From Candidatus Melainabacteria bacterium (GTDB lineage: Bacteria; Cyanobacteriota; Vampirovibrionia; Obscuribacterales; JAKAZS01), in NCBI GenBank assembly GCA_027371815.1, contig DAHXLC010000216.1, forward strand, positions 1 to 34,013: a stretch of DNA of 34,013 nt, read 5' to 3'. How positions within the stretch are numbered: the stretch's first letter is position 1; each line of letters begins with the position of its first letter. Both the position numbers and the translations under genes were made by a program. A model generated the notes under the pieces. The model searched no databases. It was not told where the DNA came from and saw nothing but the letters and a program-made list of their open reading frames with translations. Positions 23,633 through 31,275 of this stretch are shown here, one piece after another.

Positions 23633-25852
23633 TTGTTAAACAACGAATCACCAATTACTAATCAGTCTCAAGATAAGCAGAAATGTTTAGCTTGTGGAAT
23701 TGAATTTATTGGCATTACGAATTGTCCCATTGATGGCTCGAAACTTGTTGCGGTTAGTCCTGATGAATTCCTGGGCAAAGTTATTGAAGGCAAATATGAA
23801 GTTGTGGCAAAACTGGGTACAGGCGGAATGTCCGTAGTTTACAAAGCCAGACAAATTCTCATGGATCGAATCGTGGCCATTAAATTTCTGGTTAATCAAG
23901 ATTCAGAATCGCTACGGCGTTTTCAGCTAGAAGCCAAATTAGCTTCTAGCCTATCGCATCCAAATATAATTACCATTTTCGACTTTGGTATTGCTAGCGA
24001 ACAAGGCAAGCCTTTTATTGTGATGGATTATCTAAAAGGAATTAGTCTAAGTGAAATTATAAAATCTAAGCAATATCTTAATGAAGAAGAAGCCGTGCCA
24101 ATTTTTCTCAAAATAATTGATGCCTTGGCTTATGCCCATGAAAACTCAATTCTGCACCGCGACCTAAAACCAGCTAATATTATGATTTGTGATTATAACC
24201 AAGAGGCCAAGCCTGATCAACAACTTTCTACAAGACAATTAACCGGAGCTTCGGTAGTTTTAGACGGTAAAGCCTATCTTGTAAAATTAGTAGATTTTGG
24301 CATTGCTAAACTTATTACGGAAACCGATCAAGAAGAATATAAATTAACTAAAACTGGTGAAGTTTTTGGTTCACCTATTTATATGAGCCCCGAACAATTT
24401 TTAGGTGAAAAATTAGATAACCGCAGTGATATTTATTCTTTTGGCGTTGTAATGTATGAAAGCTTAACTGGTGCTTTGCCCTTGCTTGGCAAAAATCTTA
24501 TGGACACATTAAACCGTAGGTTAAGTGAAAAACCTGAATCATTTGCGCAAATTGATCCGGAATTAAAAGTAAGTCCATATCTCGAAGATATTGTTATAAA
24601 GTGCCTCGAAAAAAATATTAATTTACGCTTCCAGTCCATGCGTGATTTACAATTGATGTTGGAAAAATTTCATACCCACAAAGTCAATGATGTTAATTTA
24701 ATAACTCAAAAAATCACTCATGCTCAATTTAAAAAACCACCTTTAACTCACCAAGCTATTAATCTAAGTAATAAGTTACTTTTAGCCAGTTCAATAAGCA
24801 TAATTTTAGTTTTAGGCATAATTCTGTTTGTTTACTTCTCATTAAATAAAACTCCTAAGCTAGCGCTTAAACCTAATAATGAACTACCAATACTGCTAAA
24901 TAAAAAAACTGCTACTCCTCTAACACTTTCTCAATTAGCCAAGGCTGATACTTTACTGGCAAACGGTAAAATTAAAGAAGCCTTAAATATTTTTGAAGAT
25001 GAATATTCAAATAATGCCTACGATCAAATTTCGCAAAACAAAATATTAACTAAATTAATCGAAGTTGCTAAAGCCTATCAAGTTATTGGAGATACCAAAG
25101 AAGCTATTAATATAAATAAACAAATTCTTACCAAGATGAATCTCAAATACGGCATGGTTAGTGCAGCTAGTCTTGACTGTTTATCAAGGCTAGCTGAATT
25201 ATATAAGTTAACCAAAGCAGATAGTGAAATGGACAAAATAAATAAAGAAATTAATATAATTAATATTGTAACCAATATAAATGAAGATTGTAATAAATTG
25301 TTTATTACAGCCCGATCAAATCTTAGTCATCACAACATTAATCAAGCTCAGCAAATAGCTAATGAAGCAATTATTAAACTAAAAAATGCTTTAACCTTAA
25401 TCAAACAAAATTTTTCTAAAGATGATTTAAGTCAAGCTGAAATTGAAAATAAAATTGGTCAGTTTTATTATCTTAAGGCTGGCGCTAAAGATGCCTTAAT
25501 CTGGCACAATAAAGCTCTAGCTATAAGCACCAAAATCTCAAGCTTAGAAGCCAAGCTAGAATCAGCCAAAGCTTTTATTGGTATTGGTACAAGTTATTTT
25601 GGTCTAAATGATTATCATAAAGCCAAATCAGCTTTTGAACAAGCGCTTAATTTAAGACAGGCAGTATTAGGCAGTCTGGATCCTGCTAATATTGAAATAT
25701 TATCATGTTTAAGCATTGTTGCCGAGAACGAACATAACCTTAATAAAGCCAAAAATTATTTAATTGAAGCCATAAATATCCAGACTCAATTTGATCCTAA
25801 GAATAATGAATTAATGGTCTTAAAACACCGTTTAAAAAAATTAAGCCATTAA
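23633..25852 (+). CDS. Membrane Ser/Thr protein kinase with Zn-ribbon and TPR domain
   Basis: The 739-residue protein starts with a short zinc-ribbon-like segment (CLACGIEFIGITNCPIDGSKL, about 19-39). The PknB-type kinase domain spans about 54-350. Its glycine loop is LGTGGMSVVYKA, the ATP lysine is in VAIKFL, and the catalytic loop is ILHRDLKPANIM. The DFGIAK motif follows a 20-odd residue insertion, then GSPIYMSPEQ. A single transmembrane helix, LLLASSISIILVLGIILFVYFSL, is at about 383-405. The C-terminal 330 residues outside the membrane are TPR-like (ALNIFEDEYSNNAY, YHKAKSAFEQALNLRQAVLG). The start is TTG with no clear Shine-Dalgarno. The C-terminal part probably senses or scaffolds on the far side of the membrane. 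Substrates are unknown. Confidence 0.92.
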   Translation: MLNNESPITNQSQDKQKCLACGIEFIGITNCPIDGSKLVAVSPDEFLGKVIEGKYEVVAKLGTGGMSVVYKARQILMDRIVAIKFLVNQDSESLRRFQLEAKLASSLSHPNIITIFDFGIASEQGKPFIVMDYLKGISLSEIIKSKQYLNEEEAVPIFLKIIDALAYAHENSILHRDLKPANIMICDYNQEAKPDQQLSTRQLTGASVVLDGKAYLVKLVDFGIAKLITETDQEEYKLTKTGEVFGSPIYMSPEQFLGEKLDNRSDIYSFGVVMYESLTGALPLLGKNLMDTLNRRLSEKPESFAQIDPELKVSPYLEDIVIKCLEKNINLRFQSMRDLQLMLEKFHTHKVNDVNLITQKITHAQFKKPPLTHQAINLSNKLLLASSISIILVLGIILFVYFSLNKTPKLALKPNNELPILLNKKTATPLTLSQLAKADTLLANGKIKEALNIFEDEYSNNAYDQISQNKILTKLIEVAKAYQVIGDTKEAININKQILTKMNLKYGMVSAASLDCLSRLAELYKLTKADSEMDKINKEINIINIVTNINEDCNKLFITARSNLSHHNINQAQQIANEAIIKLKNALTLIKQNFSKDDLSQAEIENKIGQFYYLKAGAKDALIWHNKALAISTKISSLEAKLESAKAFIGIGTSYFGLNDYHKAKSAFEQALNLRQAVLGSLDPANIEILSCLSIVAENEHNLNKAKNYLIEAINIQTQFDPKNNELMVLKHRLKKLSH

Positions 25853-25870
25853 AATAATTAAAATTTAAAC

Positions 25871-26740
25871 TTAACCTAATTTATTTTCTTTAAAATTTGC
25901 TTGAGCTTTATTATAGGCTTCTTTAATATGTTTTTTTGATACATGGGTATAAAGTTGAGTGGTAATTACGCTAGTATGGCCAAGTAATTCCTGAACACAG
26001 CGTAAATCGGCACCATTTTCCAAAAGATGGGTTGCGAAACTATGACGTAAAGTATGAGGACTAATATTTTTAGTCAAATTAGTCTGATTGAGGATTCTTT
26101 TGGTCAGTTTCCAAACAAATATCCGCGTCAAAGGTTTATGATTAATCTCAAATACATATTCTTGGTTATTGCTTGGATATTCCTTTAGGTATAATTTAAT
26201 AGCTTTAATAGCTTGTTTTCCTATTGGTACTAGCCTTTCTTTAGATCCTTTACCAAGGCATTTTATAATCCCCTGCTTTAAATCCAGATTAGTATATTTT
26301 AAATTTACCAGTTCAGAAACCCTAAGTCCAGCACCATATAATAATTCTATGACAGCTGCGTCAAGCCGATTTGTACACGCCAAAAAAAATAAATTAATTT
26401 CATCTTGAGTTAATACATTTGGTAATTTACGAATTTTTCTTGGTGTCAGAATGAATTCATTGGGATCAAAATTAATGATATTATTAATTTTAAGATAATT
26501 AAAAAAACTTTTTAATGAAGATAAGTTTCTTATAACTGAAGCGTTTTTTTTACCCTTTTTGGCTAATTGAATAAGGTATTTACTTAAACAATATTTGTCA
26601 AATATAACATCCTCGACTTCTAGCCATTTAATAAATTGCTCAATATCAATTTGATACGATGATAATGTGTTACTAGATAAAGATTTTTCCCGGTAAAGAT
26701 AATCTAGATAAAAAGCTAAATATTGTTTTAAATTTAACAT
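25871..26740 (-). CDS. xerD: Tyrosine recombinase XerC/XerD family
   Basis: The 289-residue protein has an N-terminal SAM-like core-binding domain (FYLDYLYREKSLSSNTLSSYQIDIEQFIKWL). The catalytic domain contains all key residues: Arg in LYGAGLRVSELVNLK, Lys in GKGSKERLVPIG, H229 and R232 in HTLRHSFATHLL, H255 in LGHTSVITTQLY, and the nucleophile Y264. Length and the LGH-x-S-x-x-T-T-x-x-Y-T-H pattern fit chromosome-dimer-resolving XerC/D rather than a phage integrase. Choosing between XerC and XerD is not possible here, and some lineages have only one. No attachment-like sites or mobile genes surround it. It converges with the kinase gene at 18 nt distance. Confidence 0.92.
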   Translation of the reverse strand: MLNLKQYLAFYLDYLYREKSLSSNTLSSYQIDIEQFIKWLEVEDVIFDKYCLSKYLIQLAKKGKKNASVIRNLSSLKSFFNYLKINNIINFDPNEFILTPRKIRKLPNVLTQDEINLFFLACTNRLDAAVIELLYGAGLRVSELVNLKYTNLDLKQGIIKCLGKGSKERLVPIGKQAIKAIKLYLKEYPSNNQEYVFEINHKPLTRIFVWKLTKRILNQTNLTKNISPHTLRHSFATHLLENGADLRCVQELLGHTSVITTQLYTHVSKKHIKEAYNKAQANFKENKLG

Positions 26741-26810
26741 AATAACTGGTATTAAATATATGACTATTAAATTAGATTGTGCATCATTACTCAGAATATG
26801 TCAATATTAT

Positions 26811-27119
26811 TTAATGGTTTTCAGGCATAAAATCAGAATTATTATCAATTTGCGCAAGATATGCTAAACGTTTGCGCTCAGCTTCAGAAAATGAGGATGA
26901 TTCAAGTGTAAGTAGTTTTAGCATTGATAACGGTATTATATGTTTTTCGTAATCACGATCATTCGGTTTATCTTCATTTCCATAAGATTCAAGCTCGAGG
27001 TAATCATGGCCAATTCTTAAAATACGCCCAATAAGAAAAGAGTGATCCACGAAATGAACCCTTACCCATGATTTATTATCAGCTAACTTTTCTAAACGCA
27101 ATTTTAAATTCATAACCAT
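26811..27119 (-). CDS. Sm/Hfq-like small protein (102 aa)
   Basis: A GGAG Shine-Dalgarno lies 5 nt before the ATG. Residues 16-44 (WVRVHFVDHSFLIGRILRI, then DYLELESY) have the strand-G-strand pattern of an Sm1 motif. After a short acidic insert, YEKHIIPLSMLKLLTL resembles the Sm2 motif of Hfq (Y-K-H-x-I). A charged C-terminal tail of about 30 residues follows (FSEAERKRLAYLAQ). An RNA-chaperone role is possible. The sequence is divergent enough that another small beta-barrel is also possible. It lies 70 nt upstream of xerD on the same strand. Confidence 0.65.
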   Translation of the reverse strand: MVMNLKLRLEKLADNKSWVRVHFVDHSFLIGRILRIGHDYLELESYGNEDKPNDRDYEKHIIPLSMLKLLTLESSSFSEAERKRLAYLAQIDNNSDFMPENH

Positions 27120-27285
27120 AAAAACTCCAGTTTTAAAATTTATAAGCTATAAGACAGTTGAAACTACATATCGAAAGATGTAACCATAAGCAAATCAGCA
27201 ATATTTTTAATTATATCAGTGTTGTCAAGAAAAGATATTAAAACTTTATTATTAATTACTTGACCATCAAACATTTTTTATTTAA

Positions 27286-27314
27286 TTGAGGATACTGATT
27301 AAATTTGTTATATT
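27286..27314 (+). promoter_or_regulatory. Probable promoter of the signalling cluster
   Basis: TTGAGG (27286-27291) and TATATT (27309-27314) are separated by exactly 17 nt, giving a sigma70-like promoter with a start site near 27321, about 53 nt before the secreted-protein ATG. A 6-bp inverted repeat, GTCAAG/CTTGAC, lies about 23-65 nt upstream of it and could bind a regulator. Confidence 0.5.
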
Positions 27315-27373
27315 ATGGGTATTAAGTATTTGAACGAATTTTACAAATATTTTAATAGGTTTTCCATAATTTT

Positions 27374-28165
27374 ATGCTAAAAAGCACTAGTATTTTTTAT
27401 GTTTTTACAATTATTTTCGTAACTAGCTTTAGCTGTAAAGCAGTGGCAAATGAAGACTGTTATATTCTAACTCAAAGAAGTCAGTCGCTTGGTGATTTAT
27501 ATTTATATGTATGTAAAGATGGCCTTAAGTTTTTTGTCCCAAAACGTAATTTTGGTATGGTGTCAAGAGCCCCGAATTGGCAGATAAACTTATTTAATGA
27601 ATCAACTAAAAAATACTTTCAAACTACCATGGAAAAATATGCCGGTAATACTGCTGGTAAAATAGTTGCCTTTAAAGGCTATGATAATATTGGTAGAAAA
27701 TGGCAAACACGAAAAAAAGCCGTTATTTGTAATTATACTGCCCAAGAATATTGTTTGGAAAATCTAAGTAACAATGATTCGATTTCTAATATTCGAAATC
27801 GAAAAATTAATAATGCAAATATACATGAAATTGACTATTGGGTTTCTGATCAAATTAGTATTAGTGATAAAATAGCCGAGATGTTAAGTAAGTTTTATGG
27901 GTTACCCAATATTAAATATTTGCCTTTAAGATTAAATTATATAAATACCAAAAATGAATTAACTAATGTCTTAAATACCTATCGAATCACTAAAACACAA
28001 GCACCAATTAGTTATTTTAATAGTCCTAATGGTTATCAGTTAGTAACTAGTGAATCTGAAGTTTTACTCGACAACGATTCTCAGCAAATGCTAAAAGATC
28101 TAGCTAATGATTTGGGTACCACAGATCCATCACTAGCTAACACGTTGAGTAAAAAAATTAAATAA
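27374..28165 (+). CDS. Secreted protein of unknown function, first gene of the signalling cluster
   Basis: The 263-residue protein has a signal peptide (MLKSTSIFYVFTIIFVTSFS, then CKAVA-NE as a likely cleavage site, with a cysteine that might instead suggest a lipoprotein). The mature part carries four cysteines that could pair (EDCYIL, LYVCKDG, AVICNYT, QEYCLEN). It starts with a beta-strand pattern: SLGDLYLYVCKDGLKFFVP, then APNWQINLFNESTKKYF. I do not recognise a family. It lies 18 nt upstream of the histidine kinase, so it may be the periplasmic ligand or accessory sensor of that kinase. That role is inferred from position alone. Confidence 0.7.
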   Translation: MLKSTSIFYVFTIIFVTSFSCKAVANEDCYILTQRSQSLGDLYLYVCKDGLKFFVPKRNFGMVSRAPNWQINLFNESTKKYFQTTMEKYAGNTAGKIVAFKGYDNIGRKWQTRKKAVICNYTAQEYCLENLSNNDSISNIRNRKINNANIHEIDYWVSDQISISDKIAEMLSKFYGLPNIKYLPLRLNYINTKNELTNVLNTYRITKTQAPISYFNSPNGYQLVTSESEVLLDNDSQQMLKDLANDLGTTDPSLANTLSKKIK

Positions 28166-28183
28166 TTATTTTAATGTTTTTCT

Positions 28184-30421
28184 ATGAAATTTCAACTAAA
28201 ACTATCACATAAAGGAATTATCTTAGTAAGCGTACCTTTAATTTTTGCGACAATTTTCTTGGCTTTTTTAACTTATTTATTGAATCAAGCTGAGCATGAA
28301 GTCGAAGCCCAAATTCGAGCCAAAGCTTTAGTAACCGAAGCCGGTAATTTACAAAAGTCATTTTATGATGCCGGAGTGGCTATGGCCGGTTATAGCATAA
28401 CTAAAAGCCCATTATTTGCGGATCGATTTGATGCAATTTTAAGACAGATTCCCACAATTTTAGAAAGCTTAAATTCATTGGTTGGTGATAATCCTAAACA
28501 GCAACAAGTTTTAGTTGAATTAAAATCTATTGCCTATTCAGCTTTAAAAATTCTGAAAGAAGCTAAAAATGCTGTAGCTACTGATGAAATTGATATGGCG
28601 CAAATGAAAGCTCGCAGTGTTTATAAACAGGCTAGAGCTCTTACGGACAAATTAAAAGTTACGATTAATGATTTAACGAGTGATGAATCCATGCTAGTTA
28701 ATAAAAAATCCCATCAAATTGATTCAAAACTACAAGTTAAAATTTTCTTAGCTATAGGATTTTTAATTAACATAATTATTGCCGTTTTCCTCGCTTTGTT
28801 TTTTAGTAAAGGCATTGGTAGTCGGATTGAAATTTTAACCGATAACTCAATAAGACTTGCTCGTGGTCAGGAGTTAAACGCCCTGGTTTCGGGTAATGAT
28901 GAAATTGCTCAATTAGATAAAGTTTTTCATGCTATGGCTATTAATTTACAAGAAGCTATGGAAAAGGAACGAGCTATTGTTGAAAATGCAGCTGACGTCA
29001 TTTGTTCAATTAATTCTGAAGGAAAATTTGCTGCGGTCAGTCCAGCCTGTAAAGAATTATGGGGCTATGCTCCAGACGAATTAGTCGGTCGTAAATTTGT
29101 TGATTTAGTTTTCAATGATGATTTAGCCCAAACGATTCAATCTGCCCGCCAAGTTCGTCAAAGTAAGGTTACGACTTCTTTTGAAAATCGTACTTTTAAA
29201 AAAGATGGTAGTTTAGTCACCGTTTTGTGGTCGGCATACTGGTCAGAGCGTGAACGATCGATGTTTTGCGTGGCGCATGATATCACACAGCGAAAATTAG
29301 CCGAAGAAGCTATTAAAGCTAGTGAAGAAAGAATTCGTACGATTATTGAAAACATGTTGGTTGGCTTATTAATTATAACACCAACCGGTTTTGTTGAAGC
29401 TGTGAATCCAGCAAGTGAACGAATTTTTGGTGTACCAGCTAAAGAATTACTGGGTAAACATGTTTTAAATTTATTTAGTGAATCTAAATTTATGAATGTT
29501 GATAATGAATATGATCGTAAACAGTTTTTAGAGACCTTTTTTACAAAATCCTTAAATCGTGTTGGTGAATTTGATGCTATAAAATTACTTAATACCGATG
29601 AAGATTTCCCTGTGGAAATTTCGCTCACCGAATTTAATATTGGCGGAAATTTAAAATTTATGGCCAATATTTTGGATGTCTCAGAACGCAAAGAATTAGA
29701 AAAAATGAAAAAAGAATTTGTGGCCACTGTATCGCATGAATTAAGGACACCATTAACATCTATTCGCGGATCACTTACTTTGTTATCTGTAGGTGCTTTA
29801 GGGGTTTTGCCTGAAGCTGTTAAAAAAGTGGTTGCGATAGCTGAAAGAAATACCATTAGGTTAATTGGTCTAATTAATGATATTTTAGACATTGAAAAAC
29901 TTGAAGCTGGAAAACTCGACATGGTTTTTGACGATCTTGCCTTAAGTAATGTAATCGAGCGATCCCAGGAATCGGTTAAATCGTTTGCCGAACAGCATGG
30001 CGTAAATTTAATTATGGCTCAAACTGATATTAAAGTTCATGCTGATGGAGATAGACTAGTTCAGGTTTTAGTCAATTTGTTATCTAATGCTTGTAAATTT
30101 TCTCCTAAAGGCGGTAATGTCACGGTAGCAGTAGTTGACATTCCCAACTGGGTAGAAGTTAGAGTTATTGATCAAGGTCGTGGTATTCCGGCAAAATTCA
30201 AGAACTTATTGTTTCAAAAATTCCAACAAGTTGAAGCTTCTGATTCACGCAAAAAAGGTGGTACGGGTTTAGGCCTTGTCATCTGTAAAGGTATTATTGA
30301 ACAGCATGGTGGTATAATAGGAGTTGAAAGTGAAGAAGGACATGGTAGTACTTTTTATTTTCGAATTCCTAAAATTAAAGAACCTAGTGAAATAAATAAA
30401 ATATTCCTCAAACAGGCTTAA
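28184..30421 (+). CDS. Sensor histidine kinase (CHASE3-like, HAMP, 2 PAS)
   Basis: The 745-residue protein has a transmembrane helix at about 11-33, then a mostly helical periplasmic domain of about 150 residues. That domain (KALVTEAGNLQKSFYDAGVAMAGYSITKSP) looks like a CHASE3-type four-helix sensor. A second helix follows near 185-208 (IFLAIGFLINIIIAVFLALFF), then HAMP. PAS 1 begins AIVENAADVICSIN and PAS 2 begins IIENMLVGLLIITPTGFV. HisKA carries the phosphorylated H518 in VSHELRTPLTSIRGSL. HATPase_c has NLLSNACKFSPKGG (N box), VIDQGRGIP (G1) and GGTGLGLVICKGII (G2). It has no receiver of its own; two receivers follow immediately. Confidence 0.94.
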   Translation: MKFQLKLSHKGIILVSVPLIFATIFLAFLTYLLNQAEHEVEAQIRAKALVTEAGNLQKSFYDAGVAMAGYSITKSPLFADRFDAILRQIPTILESLNSLVGDNPKQQQVLVELKSIAYSALKILKEAKNAVATDEIDMAQMKARSVYKQARALTDKLKVTINDLTSDESMLVNKKSHQIDSKLQVKIFLAIGFLINIIIAVFLALFFSKGIGSRIEILTDNSIRLARGQELNALVSGNDEIAQLDKVFHAMAINLQEAMEKERAIVENAADVICSINSEGKFAAVSPACKELWGYAPDELVGRKFVDLVFNDDLAQTIQSARQVRQSKVTTSFENRTFKKDGSLVTVLWSAYWSERERSMFCVAHDITQRKLAEEAIKASEERIRTIIENMLVGLLIITPTGFVEAVNPASERIFGVPAKELLGKHVLNLFSESKFMNVDNEYDRKQFLETFFTKSLNRVGEFDAIKLLNTDEDFPVEISLTEFNIGGNLKFMANILDVSERKELEKMKKEFVATVSHELRTPLTSIRGSLTLLSVGALGVLPEAVKKVVAIAERNTIRLIGLINDILDIEKLEAGKLDMVFDDLALSNVIERSQESVKSFAEQHGVNLIMAQTDIKVHADGDRLVQVLVNLLSNACKFSPKGGNVTVAVVDIPNWVEVRVIDQGRGIPAKFKNLLFQKFQQVEASDSRKKGGTGLGLVICKGIIEQHGGIIGVESEEGHGSTFYFRIPKIKEPSEINKIFLKQA

Positions 30422-30426
30422 AAACT

Positions 30427-30795
30427 ATGAAAGTATTAATTATTGATGATGATGAAGATAGTCGTTCCATTGCTAGATTAAGCCTAGAAAGCTTAGCCAA
30501 TGCAACTGTTATTGAAGCCAGCGGTGGTCAAGAAGGATTTGATTTAGCCAAAATCGATAAGCCTGATGTCATATTATTAGATTTACTTATGCCCAATTTA
30601 GATGGAAGAGCAACTTTTCAATTATTAAGAAGCAATGCAAGCACAGCAACTATTCCTATAATTTTTTTAACCATTAAAGGAATCTTTGATGAATTTGATG
30701 AATTAAAAGCTAACAGTAATGTTTTAGTTGATTTGATTGTCAAACCATTTGATCCAACTTTTTTAGCGCAGCAAATTCAAAGAATTTTAATCTAA
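30427..30795 (+). CDS. Single-domain response regulator (REC only), copy 1
   Basis: The 122-residue receiver has no output domain. The acidic pair is D7/D8, the phosphorylation site is D52 (VILLDLLMPNLDG), the switch Thr is in FLTIKG and the conserved Lys is in VKPFDP. The usual LGAxG loop before the Lys is replaced by NSNVLVDLI, so this copy looks more diverged than the next one. It begins 5 nt after the kinase stop. It is clearly paralogous to the following gene; both share MKVLIIDD, VIEA and KPFDPT. It may act as a phosphate shuttle or sink for the kinase. Confidence 0.93.
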   Translation: MKVLIIDDDEDSRSIARLSLESLANATVIEASGGQEGFDLAKIDKPDVILLDLLMPNLDGRATFQLLRSNASTATIPIIFLTIKGIFDEFDELKANSNVLVDLIVKPFDPTFLAQQIQRILI

Positions 30796-30826
30796 ATATT
30801 ATCGAAAATCTTTACGCTAAAATACT

Positions 30827-30880
30827 AAATAAAGGTAAAATAATATTAGTTGATTATATTAACGTTGGTAACCTTTATTT
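30827..30880 (+). terminator. Hairpin with T-rich tail between the two receivers (terminator or attenuator)
   Basis: AAATAAAGGT (30827-30836) pairs exactly with ACCTTTATTT (30871-30880) across a 34-nt loop, followed by CTCTTTTTTG. It lies in the 105-nt gap between the receivers. It may reduce read-through so the upstream kinase and downstream Hpt protein are made at different levels. The long loop lowers confidence. Confidence 0.45.
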
Positions 30881-30900
30881 CTCTTTTTTGTAGGTGATAA

Positions 30901-31266
30901 ATGAAAGTTTTAATTATTGATGATGAAGAAGACACACGTTCAGTAGCTAGTATGAGTTTAAGCCTTTTAGGTGGATTAGATGTGATCGAAGCCGATTCTG
31001 GTGAAGAAGGTATTCGGAAAGCTTCAGTTGAAAATCCTGATGTTGTGTTACTTGACATGATGATGCCAGTAATGGATGGAGCAGCCACGCTTGACAAATT
31101 ACTTACTAATGAATTAACAAAACATATACCAGTTATCTTTTTAACAGCTAAAGCCATGACATCAGAAATTGATCGTCTAAAGCGCTTGGGTGCAAAAGGT
31201 GTAGTAACTAAACCTTTTGATCCAACGATGCTGGCATCCCAGGTACAGGCTATTTTGGAGTCGTAA
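30901..31266 (+). CDS. Single-domain response regulator (REC only), copy 2
   Basis: The 121-residue receiver carries all canonical residues: D7/D8, phosphorylation site D52 (VVLLDMMMPVMDG), Thr in FLTAKA and Lys in VTKPFDP. It has no DNA-binding or enzymatic output. The AGGTGA Shine-Dalgarno is well placed. It is a tandem paralogue of the preceding gene and is separated from the Hpt-GGDEF gene by only 9 nt. It could carry phosphate from the kinase to the Hpt domain of that protein, as CheY-like intermediates do in phosphorelays. Confidence 0.94.
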   Translation: MKVLIIDDEEDTRSVASMSLSLLGGLDVIEADSGEEGIRKASVENPDVVLLDMMMPVMDGAATLDKLLTNELTKHIPVIFLTAKAMTSEIDRLKRLGAKGVVTKPFDPTMLASQVQAILES

Positions 31267-31275
31267 GAAAAATTT

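Noticed and set aside
25871-26740. Tyrosine recombinase as a mobile-element integrase
   Set aside because: It has XerC/D length and motifs, with no phage or plasmid genes and no attachment-site repeats; the tRNA-Arg is 22 kb away and intact.
29158-29922. 254-aa minus-strand ORF inside the histidine kinase
   Set aside because: It is the shadow of the PAS2/HisKA coding region; the plus-strand frame has clear catalytic motifs.
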